A DNA stretch of 64,000 bases from an uncultured Nitrospiraceae bacterium (GCA_903822005.1 CAIJNL010000016.1:61184-125183); one strand, 5' to 3'; numbered from the stretch's first letter, positions 48,957 to 60,620 are shown. Notes: generated from the sequence alone by a model not told the origin. Translations and numbers: made by a program.

Positions 48957-49907
48957 TTGGTACTGGATGAAGAAAAGGAGTATCCTTTCATCCATGGCGG
49001 AGCTGATAAAGTACTTAAGTCTGTTGAAGAATCGCTGGGAGTTACCATAAGCGTCCGCGGAAACAGGCTGCTGATTCAGGGAGAGGCGGGGATTGCAGAT
49101 TCTGCCGAGAAGCTGATCAGTGAAATACGCGAGGTCAACAGAAACGGATATACGTTAAAACCTGAGGACGTAACCTATGCCGTAAAATCGGTGTCAGAAG
49201 GCAAAGAGGTCTCCATAAAGCAGCTCTTTTCGAGTAATATCCCTGTTTCATCCAAAAAGCGCTTTATCATCCCAAAGACCGAGATGCAGAGGCAGTATAT
49301 CGAGGCGATCCACAACACAGACATTGTTTTCGGTATAGGTCCTGCCGGCACAGGGAAAACATATCTTGCTATGGCCATGGCAATACATGCGTTCATGCAA
49401 AAACAGGTGTCACGCATTGTTCTTGTCAGACCTGCTGTTGAGGCCGGTGAAAAACTCGGCTTTCTGCCTGGTGATATAGCCGAAAAGGTCAGCCCCTATC
49501 TCAGGCCGCTGTACGATGCGCTTTTCGACATGATGGACATTGACAAAGCATTAAAGCTCATAGAAAGGGGCACAGTCGAAATCGCCCCGCTTGCGTTCAT
49601 GCGCGGAAGGACCCTGAATGATTCGTTCATCATCCTGGACGAGGCCCAGAATACTACGAGCGAGCAGATGAAGATGTATCTCACCCGGCTCGGTTTTGGC
49701 TCCAAAACCGTGATAACAGGGGACATAACCCAGATCGACCTGCCGGCCGGCAGGACTTCAGGCCTTGTCGAGGCCGCGCGGATACTCAAGGATGTGGATG
49801 ACATTATGATGATATATTTTTCTGAAAGGGATGTTGTCAGGCACAGGCTGGTGCAGAAGATAGTACAGGCCTATGACAGATATGAAAAACGGGACACAGA
49901 AGAATAA
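48957..49907 (+). CDS. phoH: PhoH family protein
   Basis: 316 aa; GIGPAGTGKTYLAMAMAIHAF, LVRPAVEAGEKLGFLPGD, FIILDEAQNTTSEQMKMYLTRLGFGSKTVITGDITQIDLP; start uncertain (see finding). Confidence 0.94.
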   Translation: MVLDEEKEYPFIHGGADKVLKSVEESLGVTISVRGNRLLIQGEAGIADSAEKLISEIREVNRNGYTLKPEDVTYAVKSVSEGKEVSIKQLFSSNIPVSSKKRFIIPKTEMQRQYIEAIHNTDIVFGIGPAGTGKTYLAMAMAIHAFMQKQVSRIVLVRPAVEAGEKLGFLPGDIAEKVSPYLRPLYDALFDMMDIDKALKLIERGTVEIAPLAFMRGRTLNDSFIILDEAQNTTSEQMKMYLTRLGFGSKTVITGDITQIDLPAGRTSGLVEAARILKDVDDIMMIYFSERDVVRHRLVQKIVQAYDRYEKRDTEE

Positions 49908-51456
49908 ACCCCGGACATTCGGGGAATATCTTGCCGCTTTTACGGCCCGGAGAAAGGAATACTCATCCCAGTCGGAGAGCATGACCTTTCTGCTGATACT
50001 CGGACTGCTTTCAGCGGTCATTATGCAGCATGAGGTTGATCCCAGTTTCTTCATGGGGTGCCTGCTGATCGCCTTGACCCTTTACTTTATATTTTTCAAG
50101 GACATCAGGCGGTACAAGCCGGTATTTATGAATGAGCGGAAGATGGTTTATCTGCTCGGCATGCTCCTGGTCTCTACGCTTCTTGTCGGAAAGTCATTTG
50201 ACTATCTGACTTCGAGTCTCAACAGGGGCTTTGGTTTTACCGATAGCATTGCGTCGATGTTCGGCACTCCCATACCGGTCGGGGCAATGCTTGTGGCCCT
50301 TATATTCGATTTTCATACTGCCCTTATATTCGCGCTCGTCATAAGTCTGCTCACCGGAATATCTTTTCATGACCCGTATCTGGCGGTATATGTTTACATC
50401 GGCAGCCTTACCGCCGCTTTCAGCGTAATGCGCTGCAAAAAAAGGTCCGCGCTTATCAAGGGAGGCCTGCATGTAAGCCTCGTGAGCATTGTGGTTGCGG
50501 GCATGGTACTGCTCCTTACTTCGAATTTATTTACGGCAGCCGCGCCCGCCGCATTCCTGTTCGCGGCCATGTCAGGCTTTTTCGTCATCGCCATCGTCTC
50601 AATCTCCCTTCCCGTGATCGAATATATCTTCGGCATCAGCACAGACATCAGCCTGCTCGAACTGCTCGATCTTGACCAGCCCCTGATGAGGAACATGATG
50701 ATAAGCGCGCCAGGGACCTATCATCACAGCTTCATAGTGGGCAATCTTGCCGAGGCTGCCGCAGAAGGCGTTGGCGCCAATCCGCTGCTTGCGAGGGTAA
50801 GCTCGTACTTCCATGATATCGGGAAGATGAGGATGCCGGAATATTTCATAGAAAACCAGCAGAGCGGAGACAGCAAACACGAAAGGCTTGCCCCGCACAT
50901 GAGCAGTATCATACTCATATCTCATGTGAAGGAAGGAGTCGAACTCGCCAGGCAGTACAAACTGCCGCAGGTTGTAATCGACATCATACAGCAGCACCAT
51001 GGCACCAGGATGATGGCATATTTCTACCAGAAGGCCAGAGACCAGGCCGGGCGCGCGCCTGTCAATGATGAGGACTACCGTTATCCGGGTCCAAAGCCTC
51101 GCACGAGGGTTGCGGCCCTGGTAATGATGGCCGACGCAATAGAGGCTTCTGCAAGGGCGCTTACAGACCCCACTCCTGCCCGGATATCGGCACTTGTCGA
51201 AAAGATCATAAACGAGATATTCATCGACGGCCAGATTGCCGAGTGCGAACTCACTCTCAAGGACATCTCCGAGATCAAGAGACGTTTTACTCATGTGCTT
51301 ATAAGCATATTCCACAGAAGGATTGAATACCCGGACCCTGAAATCAGGGTGTTGCAGCACAAGGCAGAAAATATTACGGGCAAAGGCAGTCAGGGTAATG
51401 GAAGTATCAATAAGGAACAGACAAAGAACGATAAAGACAGATCTGTCAAGGATTGA
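49873..51456 (+). CDS. HD-domain (HDIG) membrane phosphohydrolase, PgpH/YqfF-like, without the extracellular 7TMR-HDED domain
   Basis: 527 aa; polytopic N-terminus then MISAPGTYHHSFIVGNLAEAAAE...YFHDIGKMRMPEYFIENQ. Confidence 0.9.
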   Translation: MTDMKNGTQKNKPRTFGEYLAAFTARRKEYSSQSESMTFLLILGLLSAVIMQHEVDPSFFMGCLLIALTLYFIFFKDIRRYKPVFMNERKMVYLLGMLLVSTLLVGKSFDYLTSSLNRGFGFTDSIASMFGTPIPVGAMLVALIFDFHTALIFALVISLLTGISFHDPYLAVYVYIGSLTAAFSVMRCKKRSALIKGGLHVSLVSIVVAGMVLLLTSNLFTAAAPAAFLFAAMSGFFVIAIVSISLPVIEYIFGISTDISLLELLDLDQPLMRNMMISAPGTYHHSFIVGNLAEAAAEGVGANPLLARVSSYFHDIGKMRMPEYFIENQQSGDSKHERLAPHMSSIILISHVKEGVELARQYKLPQVVIDIIQQHHGTRMMAYFYQKARDQAGRAPVNDEDYRYPGPKPRTRVAALVMMADAIEASARALTDPTPARISALVEKIINEIFIDGQIAECELTLKDISEIKRRFTHVLISIFHRRIEYPDPEIRVLQHKAENITGKGSQGNGSINKEQTKNDKDRSVKD

Positions 51457-51895
51457 GGCCGTGCTGCAGGCGGCAATGTGCCGTCTGACCGCGGGCGGTA
51501 AAGTTAGAGGCCGCAATCTTGCTGCCGGACGCTCCTTTGATCCGATGAAAGCTAGCGTGGGCGTGATGCTGGTGGGAGACCGGGAGATGAGAAACCTTAA
51601 CCGGGTCTATCGCGGCAGGGACAGCACTACCGATGTACTCTCGTTTTCACAACTCGAAGGCGCGCCATCCCCCGCTTATACACCCGAACTCGGCGATATC
51701 GTGATAAGCCCTGCACAGGCTTCCAGCCAGGCCGTGGAGCGCGGGAATACCCTTGAGCAGGAGATCGATCTGCTTCTCATCCATGGCCTGCTGCATCTCG
51801 TCGGGTACGATCACGAAAAAAACAGGTATCAGGAAAAAAAGATGAAGGCCATGGAAAAGGAGCTGGCTGGTGCCGTTAAGAAGATGGTCGGATAG
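51398..51895 (+). CDS. ybeY: Endoribonuclease YbeY (rRNA maturation factor)
   Basis: RGRDSTTDVLSFSQ..., LGDIVISPAQA, LLIHGLLHLVGYDHE; start at internal Met. Confidence 0.94.
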   Translation: MEVSIRNRQRTIKTDLSRIEAVLQAAMCRLTAGGKVRGRNLAAGRSFDPMKASVGVMLVGDREMRNLNRVYRGRDSTTDVLSFSQLEGAPSPAYTPELGDIVISPAQASSQAVERGNTLEQEIDLLLIHGLLHLVGYDHEKNRYQEKKMKAMEKELAGAVKKMVG

Positions 51896-52568
51896 CGCCA
51901 ATAACGCGATCGAGGGAATACTCTTCGCGGCGAAGAACGAACGCCACCTCCGCTATCATCTTTATGCCGCAGTACTGGTGCTGCTGCTGAGTTATCTGCT
52001 AGGCATTCCGCGCACGGAATTCCTTATCATCTCTGTCTTCGTAATACTTGTTCTTTTGGCAGAGATGGTAAACACCGCTATTGAATACCTCGTTGATATG
52101 GTCTCTGCTGAATACAGTGAAAAGGCGCGCATAGCAAAAGATGTATCTGCCGGCGCGGTCCTTATTACGGCTTTTGGAGCTGTTATAGCAGGTTATATTA
52201 TACTTTTCCCTTATCTTGAGGCGGTATTTGATTCGGGGGTGCTGATCGCAAAACATCCTGCAAATGAGATAGTCCTCCTTTCTGTGGTGATAGTCCTTAT
52301 CACGGTGGTTATTCTCAAAGCCGGTTTCAGCAGGGGGCATCCGCTGAGAGGCGGGATGCCGAGCGGCCACAGTGCGCTCGCTTTCTCGCTATGGCTTGCA
52401 ATGACCTTTATCACAGGCATGTTTGTAGTGTCGGTTATAGGACTTGTAATGGCGGCGCTTATCGCTCAGAGCAGGGTTGCGGTAAATGTGCATACTCATA
52501 CCGAAGTCATAATCGGAGCGCTGCTGGGGATCGGCATTACCCTTGGGTTATTTCTGGTCTTCAGGTAA
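51870..52568 (+). CDS. Diacylglycerol kinase (DgkA-like) fused to PAP2-type phosphatase domain
   Basis: 232 aa; NAIEGILFAAKNERHLRYHLYAA...AEMVNTAIEYLVD; then RGGMPSGHSALAFSLWLAMTFI...SRVAVNVHTHTEVIIGALLG. Confidence 0.9.
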   Translation: MPLRRWSDSANNAIEGILFAAKNERHLRYHLYAAVLVLLLSYLLGIPRTEFLIISVFVILVLLAEMVNTAIEYLVDMVSAEYSEKARIAKDVSAGAVLITAFGAVIAGYIILFPYLEAVFDSGVLIAKHPANEIVLLSVVIVLITVVILKAGFSRGHPLRGGMPSGHSALAFSLWLAMTFITGMFVVSVIGLVMAALIAQSRVAVNVHTHTEVIIGALLGIGITLGLFLVFR

Positions 52569-53342
52569 CGGTTGGTCCTGCGCGCCTCTTTGCCCGCCTT
52601 CGTCATCACTGGAGGGGCTTTTCATTATGTCCTCGTATTCTTCAACGACAATGCCTCTTTTTATCATTATCTCATAGATGAAGCGTGAACGCGCAGTTAT
52701 GTAGTCCGAATTTCCGACGGCGTTGTATCGCCTGGGATTGGGAAGCACAGTAGCAAGGCGTGCCGCCTCCATCGCGGTCAGGTCCGCCGCCGGTTTGCCG
52801 AAGTAATGATGCGAAGCAGCCTCGACCCCGAAAATCCCCTCGCCCCACTCAGCCACATTCAGGTAGAGCTCGAGAATCCGCCGCTTGGAAAGGTTCTGTT
52901 CAAGTCTCCATGTAAGTATGGCTTCCCTGATTTTTCTCAGCGGATTCTTTGAGGGCGACAGAAAGAGGTTTTTGGCGAGCTGCTGGCTGATTGTGCTGCC
53001 GCCGAACTTGAATTTCTTTTCCTTGATATCTTTTTCGAGGGATTTTTCCATTGCCTGAAAATCGAAACCCCTGTGCTGCCAGAACTTGTCATCCTCGGCA
53101 ATGATAACGGCTTTGGTCATATAGTCTGAAATGCGGGAGATCGGGACCCATTGCTGACGGATCGTTATTTTCTTGTGTTGTTCCTTCCACTGTTCTTCCC
53201 GGTATTCCATAAAAGAGGTTTTTTGGGGATTCTGTTTTTTTAGTCCGGCTACGTCCGGGTAAAAAAAGCAGACAGCTATCGGGACCGCAATAGCTGCGAT
53301 TACCAGCAGGACCGCTGCCTTAATGATAACGCTTTTGTTCAT
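52548..53342 (-). CDS. mtgA: Monofunctional biosynthetic peptidoglycan transglycosylase
   Basis: 264 aa; AVIIAEDDKFWQHRGFDFQAMEKSL, GGSTISQQLAKNLFLSPSKNPLRKIREAILTWRLEQNLSKRRILELYLNVAEWGEGIFGVEAAS. Confidence 0.95.
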   Translation of the reverse strand: MNKSVIIKAAVLLVIAAIAVPIAVCFFYPDVAGLKKQNPQKTSFMEYREEQWKEQHKKITIRQQWVPISRISDYMTKAVIIAEDDKFWQHRGFDFQAMEKSLEKDIKEKKFKFGGSTISQQLAKNLFLSPSKNPLRKIREAILTWRLEQNLSKRRILELYLNVAEWGEGIFGVEAASHHYFGKPAADLTAMEAARLATVLPNPRRYNAVGNSDYITARSRFIYEIMIKRGIVVEEYEDIMKSPSSDDEGGQRGAQDQPLPEDQK

Positions 53343-53346
53343 ATGA

Positions 53347-55152
<1,806 letters not shown>

Positions 55153-55287
55153 TTTCTACCTCTTCATGATCGCTATAAAGTTTTGATAAGATATCCGGCC
55201 TTTACTGTTTTTGTTCGATCATAGCGAAATATGAAAGAGTGGTAACGAGCAGGACGATGACCCAATTAACTCAAACAACCTGTTATT

Positions 55288-56070
55288 TTAACCGATTGGA
55301 TACGGAAAAAACCAATTAAAAATCAGATTGCCGAGGAAGATCGTAATAAGAGAGCCGAGGGCGAGAAACGGGCCGAAGGGGACTTTCGTCTTTCTTCCGG
55401 CGCCGGTAAAAACCATAAGGCCTATGCCGATCAGCGATCCTGCAACGCTTCCGATCAGGGTTGTGAGGAAAACGCCCTTCCAGCCGGTAAAAGCGCCGAC
55501 CATCGCCATCATCTTCACATCACCCCCGCCCATGCCTCCCCGGCTCAGGATTACAATGAGCCAGAAGATCACTCCGCCTGACAGGCAGCCGATAAGCGAA
55601 TTAAGAAAGCCCAGGACCGAATGCGCAGAGAATGGGTCTGCCACATAAAACTGCGCGGCAACAAGACCGAGCACAATGCAGGGCAGGGTTATGACATCAG
55701 GGATAATCTGGAATTCAAGATCTATAAAGGTTATCACTATCATGGCCGAAACGAAAAGAAACAGCAGGGGCAGGTGCCACCCCGGTCCATAGGTCAGATA
55801 GACGCACGCGTACAGAAGCCCGTTAAGCAGTTCGACCGCGGGATATATCAGGGATATTTTTTCGCCGCACTGCCTGCACTTGCCGGCCAGGATTATATAG
55901 CTGATAATCGGGATGTTGTCCCATGGCTGAATAGGGGTCTTGCATGCCGTGCAGGAAGAGCCCGGACTGATTATAGAATAATTGCGCGGGATGCGGAATA
56001 TGCAGACATTAAGGAACGAGCCGATTATCAGGCCGAGTATGACCGAGACCGCCAAATAACCTGCCATCAA
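55288..56070 (-). CDS. pilD: Prepilin peptidase (A24)
   Basis: 260 aa; GSFLNVCIFRIPR, CTACKTPIQPWDNIPIISYIILAGKCRQCGEKIS, GGMGGGDVKMMAMVGAFTGW. Confidence 0.95.
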   Translation of the reverse strand: MMAGYLAVSVILGLIIGSFLNVCIFRIPRNYSIISPGSSCTACKTPIQPWDNIPIISYIILAGKCRQCGEKISLIYPAVELLNGLLYACVYLTYGPGWHLPLLFLFVSAMIVITFIDLEFQIIPDVITLPCIVLGLVAAQFYVADPFSAHSVLGFLNSLIGCLSGGVIFWLIVILSRGGMGGGDVKMMAMVGAFTGWKGVFLTTLIGSVAGSLIGIGLMVFTGAGRKTKVPFGPFLALGSLITIFLGNLIFNWFFPYPIG

Positions 56071-56411
56071 GCCCTGCTGATCTCAGAGACCTTCTCGTCT
56101 GTCTCTTTTATTGTCGGATCAAGCCCCTCAATTTCTTTCAGCGCGTCGAGTATCTCCCTGTTGGCATGGATGCCCTTTTCGCTCTTTCTCATCAGATAGA
56201 CCTCTTCGCCGATTTTCATCAGCAGGGTATTGCGCTTTTTCTTCAGTTCTTCCGACTGATAGGTGAGCCTGAAAACAGCCAGCTCTATCTTCACCCTGTC
56301 CGAAAGCAGCCGGGCGAACCATTTTATTTTGTTTGTACCCTCTTCGAAGTCGTTTTTTATCTTTGCGTACATATACCGTCCCTTAGTCTTTAATTGTAAT
56401 GCCCGAGGCAA
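56067..56411 (-). CDS. Small coiled-coil hypothetical protein
   Basis: 114 aa; overlaps pilD start by 4 bp. Confidence 0.6.
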   Translation of the reverse strand: MPRALQLKTKGRYMYAKIKNDFEEGTNKIKWFARLLSDRVKIELAVFRLTYQSEELKKKRNTLLMKIGEEVYLMRKSEKGIHANREILDALKEIEGLDPTIKETDEKVSEISRA

Positions 56412-56432
56412 TAATTTCTCAACCCTGACATG

Positions 56433-58538
56433 TCATGCTGTCTTGAAGATCTCGATTTTCTTGCCCCAGAAATCTTCAAGCGCTCTTCGCAGTTTGGCAT
56501 GACCGGAAAGGGAAGGGTCCTTGTCGATAAGGGCAAAGGCCTCTTTTCTTGCTGTTTCGATCAGCTTATAATCACGCAGAAGGTTGGCTGCTTTCAGGTC
56601 AGGCAGTCCGGATTGCCTTGTGCCGAAGAATTCGCCGGGCCCCCTGATATTCAGGTCCTCTTCAGCGATTCTGAAACCGTCATTCGTTTTCGCCATTATA
56701 TCAAGCCTCTTTCTCGCATCAATGGAACCGCCGTAATTCATCAGAACGCAGTATGAGCGCTCAGCTCCGCGTCCGACCCTTCCCCTCAGCTGGTGGAGCT
56801 GCGGCAGCCCGAAGCGTTCCGCATGGATTATCAGCATAAGGGTCGCGTTCGGCACATCCACTCCCACTTCTATGACGGTTGTTGATACGAGTATGTTCAT
56901 CTCGCCGCGCTTGAAATCGCGCATGATCTCTTCCCTGGCGGCGGATGTCAGCCGGCCATGAATAAGGCCTGTTTTAAGTTCCGGAAATTTTTTCTTGAGG
57001 GCCTCGGCGCCGGTAATAGCGTCTTTCAGGCTTATCTTTTCGGACTCTTCTATAAGAGGATATACGACATACACCTGCCTGCCCGCCGAGGTTTCGCGGC
57101 TGATCATCTCGTACACCGAATCCTTCTGGCTTTCGCGGACCACTTTTGTATCCACCGGCTTCCTGTTCGGGGGCAGTTCGTCAATAAGGGAATAATCGAG
57201 GTCGCCATAAAGAGTCATGGCAAGGGTGCGCGGTATCGGGGTGGCCGTCATAATAATTGTGTCTGGATTCATGCCTTTCTTCCGCAGCGCGGCCCTCTGC
57301 ATGACCCCGAACCTGTGCTGTTCGTCGATCACTATCAGCCCGAGTTTTTTGAAAGAGACTGCCTCCTGTATAAGGGCATGCGTTCCTACAATAATGTCGG
57401 CCTCGCCGGATGCAATGGCCGCGTATTCCTTCTCCTTCTTGCTGCCTGTCAGCAACTGTATCTTCAAACCCAGGAAATCGGCCATTCCCTGGATATTCAG
57501 ATAGTGCTGCTCTGCCAGTATTTCGGTAGGGGCCATAATAGCTGCCTGATAACCGCTCTCAACCGCCGCAAGCATTGCAACAAAGGCCACTATGGTCTTG
57601 CCGGAGCCGACATCGCCCTGAATAAGCCTGCTCATAGGCGCCGGGGCCTTCATGTCCTTCATGATGTCTTCAATTACCCTCTTCTGGGCGTCTGTAAGCT
57701 TAAAAGGCAGCCTTTCGAGCAATTGCCCGGTAAGTTTACCTGTTGGTCCAAAAGAGATGCCTTTTTGGGCGGTTTCCCTGTTTTTCAGGGCTGCCAGGCC
57801 AAGTTGGAGCGCAAATAGTTCGTCAAAAGAGAGCCTTTGATGTACGGGGCTTGTACCGCTGTTCAGGTCCGCAAGGGCCATTTCAGGAGGCGGGAAATGC
57901 ACCGCTTCTATGCTCTCTTTCAGGCCGGGAAGTCCGAGCCTGGCTATGATTTCCGCCGGCATAGGGTCCGAAATGTGGGGCAGGGCGTTTTTCAGGCAGG
58001 AATTGATGATTGTGCGCAACTGTCTCTGGCTCAGGCCCTCTGTCAGGCCGTATACCGGAACAATCCTTCCGGTGCTGAGAAAGTCGGTATCCTCATCCTC
58101 ATCGTCGATTATTTCGAATTCAGGGTTCATCATTTCGAACCCGTTGCCCCGAAAGCCGACCTTGACCGGGCCATAAAATATGACATTTTGAGAAGGCTTG
58201 AATATTTTGGCCAGATATGACTGATTGAACCACTTTGCGGTAAGCGAGCCACTGTCATCCGCGATAACTACCGATAGGAGCTTCAGGCGGGGCCTTCTGG
58301 GGCTGGCAGGATGGACTTCGGTCTTTAATACCCTGCCGCTTACTGTCTGGACTTCACCAAAAGAGAGGTTGATGATTTTTTTTATTGCCTTGCGGTCTTC
58401 ATAGCGGACAGGCAGGTAAAACAGGGCGTCTTTTAAGGTCTCTATCCCCAGCTTTTGGAGCAGAAATGCCCTTCGGGGACCGACGCCCTTGATATACTGG
58501 ATTGGTGAGAGAAGGTCCATACTGCACCCCGCATTCAT
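56433..58538 (-). CDS. recG: ATP-dependent DNA helicase RecG
   Basis: 701 aa; GDVGSGKTIVAFVAMLAAVESGYQAAIMAPTEILAEQHY, VIDEQHRFGVMQR, TATPIPRTLAMTLYGDLD. Confidence 0.97.
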   Translation of the reverse strand: MNAGCSMDLLSPIQYIKGVGPRRAFLLQKLGIETLKDALFYLPVRYEDRKAIKKIINLSFGEVQTVSGRVLKTEVHPASPRRPRLKLLSVVIADDSGSLTAKWFNQSYLAKIFKPSQNVIFYGPVKVGFRGNGFEMMNPEFEIIDDEDEDTDFLSTGRIVPVYGLTEGLSQRQLRTIINSCLKNALPHISDPMPAEIIARLGLPGLKESIEAVHFPPPEMALADLNSGTSPVHQRLSFDELFALQLGLAALKNRETAQKGISFGPTGKLTGQLLERLPFKLTDAQKRVIEDIMKDMKAPAPMSRLIQGDVGSGKTIVAFVAMLAAVESGYQAAIMAPTEILAEQHYLNIQGMADFLGLKIQLLTGSKKEKEYAAIASGEADIIVGTHALIQEAVSFKKLGLIVIDEQHRFGVMQRAALRKKGMNPDTIIMTATPIPRTLAMTLYGDLDYSLIDELPPNRKPVDTKVVRESQKDSVYEMISRETSAGRQVYVVYPLIEESEKISLKDAITGAEALKKKFPELKTGLIHGRLTSAAREEIMRDFKRGEMNILVSTTVIEVGVDVPNATLMLIIHAERFGLPQLHQLRGRVGRGAERSYCVLMNYGGSIDARKRLDIMAKTNDGFRIAEEDLNIRGPGEFFGTRQSGLPDLKAANLLRDYKLIETARKEAFALIDKDPSLSGHAKLRRALEDFWGKKIEIFKTA

Positions 58539-58629
58539 TGCTGTGCGACCATTTAACTTATTAGCAAATGGAGAAGAGAGAATCTTCTTTTGCTAATCAC
58601 GGAAAGGCAATACCGTCACCAATTCGTGA

Positions 58630-59748
58630 TCAGATTTTTTCCCCGATCTTTCCGGGTTCTTTTTTCAGGGTATCGTCAAAGGCCTTGTCTGCCTCTTCGA
58701 GCTTCAGCTTTGAATATTCGGATTCGCTGAGTATATCGATCTCCCAGCCGGTGAGCTTGGAGGCGAGCTTGATATTTACGCCCCTTTTGCCGATAGCCAG
58801 AGACAGCTGCTGGTCGTCCGCAATGACCATGGCGCTCTTTTCAGCGCCGGTTTCGTTGATGCCCACCCGGTCTACACTCGCAGGGGTAAGCGCCCGCGCG
58901 ATAAAAATGCGCGGATCTTCGTTCCACGGGATAATATCGATCCGCTCCCCGCGCACTTCCCTTACTATTGACTGCACGCGCGTTCCCTTCATGCCCACGC
59001 AGGCCCCCACCGGGTCCACCGAGCTGTCTTTTGACGCGACCGCTATCTTTGTACGTTCTCCGGGTTCTCTTGCGATGTCCTTGATTATGACGATACCGTC
59101 GTGGATCTCCGGCACCTCCATCCTGAAGAGGCCGGCAATAAATCTCGGGTCGTTTCTCGAAAGGACAATGACCGGGCCTTTTGATGTCTGCTTGACGTCG
59201 GAGAGAAAGGCCTTTACTATGTCGCCGCGCTTCAGCGTTTCACTCGGCAGGGTTTCCCTCTGCGGGAGCACTGCCTCGGCTTTTCCAAGCGCTACAAAAT
59301 AAAATCCCTTTTCTTTTCTGATGATGGTGCCGCTGATAATCTGGCCCATCTTGTCCTTGTATTCCTCAAATATAATGTCCCGTTCCGCCTCTCTCACTTT
59401 CTGAAAGAGGACCTGCTTTGCGGTCTGCGCAGCTATGCGCCCGAAGTCCTGCAGCTGGACCGGGATTTCAACGCTTTCCCCAAGCGCCCTGTCCGGGAAT
59501 TGTACCTTTGCATCTGAGACGGATATCTCTTCCTGGGGACTGGCCACTGTTTCAACAATGATCTTGACTTCAAAAACCTGTATGTCGCAAGTCTTCAGGT
59601 CAATCCGCAGGTTTATATTCGGTTTGGTGGTGAATCTTTTTCTGGCTGCCGAAAGCAGCGCTGCTTCAAGCAGTCTCACGATCGTCTCGCGAGAGATGCC
59701 TTTTTCTCTTCCAATCTGGTCTATTACCAAGCAGAGTTCTTTTGACAT
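58630..59748 (-). CDS. nusA: Transcription termination/antitermination protein NusA
   Basis: 372 aa; S1 and KH regions; DPVGACVGMKGTRVQSIVREVRGERIDIIPWNEDPRIFIARALTPA. Confidence 0.96.
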   Translation of the reverse strand: MSKELCLVIDQIGREKGISRETIVRLLEAALLSAARKRFTTKPNINLRIDLKTCDIQVFEVKIIVETVASPQEEISVSDAKVQFPDRALGESVEIPVQLQDFGRIAAQTAKQVLFQKVREAERDIIFEEYKDKMGQIISGTIIRKEKGFYFVALGKAEAVLPQRETLPSETLKRGDIVKAFLSDVKQTSKGPVIVLSRNDPRFIAGLFRMEVPEIHDGIVIIKDIAREPGERTKIAVASKDSSVDPVGACVGMKGTRVQSIVREVRGERIDIIPWNEDPRIFIARALTPASVDRVGINETGAEKSAMVIADDQQLSLAIGKRGVNIKLASKLTGWEIDILSESEYSKLKLEEADKAFDDTLKKEPGKIGEKI

Positions 59749-59759
59749 ATCGATACCCC

Positions 59760-60287
59760 TTATTGCTCTATTTCGAGTCTTGCCCTGGAAATCTTTTCAA
59801 AAGGAATGAAGACATCATTGTGCTCCTCATCCGGCTTTTTTTTCGGCATGCGTCCCTTGAGCGGCTTCTCCTCAAAACGCAGCCTTATCCAGTTGTCGCC
59901 TGTATCAATAATTCTGCCGATAAAAATTGTATCGTTGCCCACTTTCTCGCATGTGATCACCTTTGCCAGCTTGCCGATACTCCTCTCAAAGTCCCTCATC
60001 TGCATGAGCGGCCTGTCAAGCCCCGGTGAAGAGACCTCCAGCATATAAGCCATAGGGAAGATATCCTCAACATCAAGCAGCGTCTCGAGGCCCCTGCTCA
60101 TGCGTTCGCAGTCGCTGATACTGACCCCGCCTTCCTTGTCAATAATGACCTTTACGAGTTTCTTTCTGCCCGCGCCAAGTATGGATATGCTGACAAGCTC
60201 AACCTGCTCGTCTTCGGCCACATTGGCCGCAAGCTCCTGGACCTTATCCTTTATTTCCTGTGCGTCTATCATTTTCAAAGTTTCCAT
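59760..60287 (-). CDS. rimP: Ribosome maturation factor RimP
   Basis: 175 aa; VIIDKEGGVSISDCERMSRGLETLLDVEDIFPMAYMLEVSSPGLDRPL. Confidence 0.94.
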   Translation of the reverse strand: METLKMIDAQEIKDKVQELAANVAEDEQVELVSISILGAGRKKLVKVIIDKEGGVSISDCERMSRGLETLLDVEDIFPMAYMLEVSSPGLDRPLMQMRDFERSIGKLAKVITCEKVGNDTIFIGRIIDTGDNWIRLRFEEKPLKGRMPKKKPDEEHNDVFIPFEKISRARLEIEQ

Positions 60288-60366
60288 AAAACAAAAGAGT
60301 GGGATGGCCCACTCTCGAACATTTGCGTCGCGGAAAATTAACTGCTTTATGATATCATCGGTGTAC

Positions 60367-60412
60367 GAAAAAAAGCAACACCATGAGAGGCATTGCTGTC
60401 CCTCATGGTGTT
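60367..60412 (-). terminator. Rho-independent terminator for the small lipoprotein gene
   Basis: AACACCATGAG (60377-60387) / CTCATGGTGTT (60402-60412) followed by a T-run on the minus strand. Confidence 0.85.
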
Positions 60413-60431
60413 CTTCAGCCGTAAGGCCATG

Positions 60432-60620
60432 TTATTTCTTCGGAGCCTCAGCCTTCTTCTCAGGAGCCTTCTCAGCTGCCTTCTCAGGAGCCGGAGCTGC
60501 CGGAGCTGCCGGAGCTGCTGCAGGAGCAGGAGCAGGAGCAGGAGTCTCAGCCTTCTTGCAACCAACTGCGAATACTACGAGCAGCATGAGTGAAAGAACG
60601 ATTGCCAATACCTTTGTCAT
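60432..60620 (-). CDS. Small Ala/Pro-rich lipoprotein
   Basis: MTKVLAIVLSLMLLVVFAVGCKKAETPAPAPAPAAAPAAPAAPAPEKAAEKAPEKKAEAPKK; lipobox VFAVGC. Confidence 0.75.
   Translation of the reverse strand: MTKVLAIVLSLMLLVVFAVGCKKAETPAPAPAPAAAPAAPAAPAPEKAAEKAPEKKAEAPKK

Noticed and set aside
50599-51516. 305-aa minus-strand ORF
   Set aside because: Antisense to the HDIG membrane protein.
56958-57818. 286-aa plus-strand ORF
   Set aside because: Antisense to recG.
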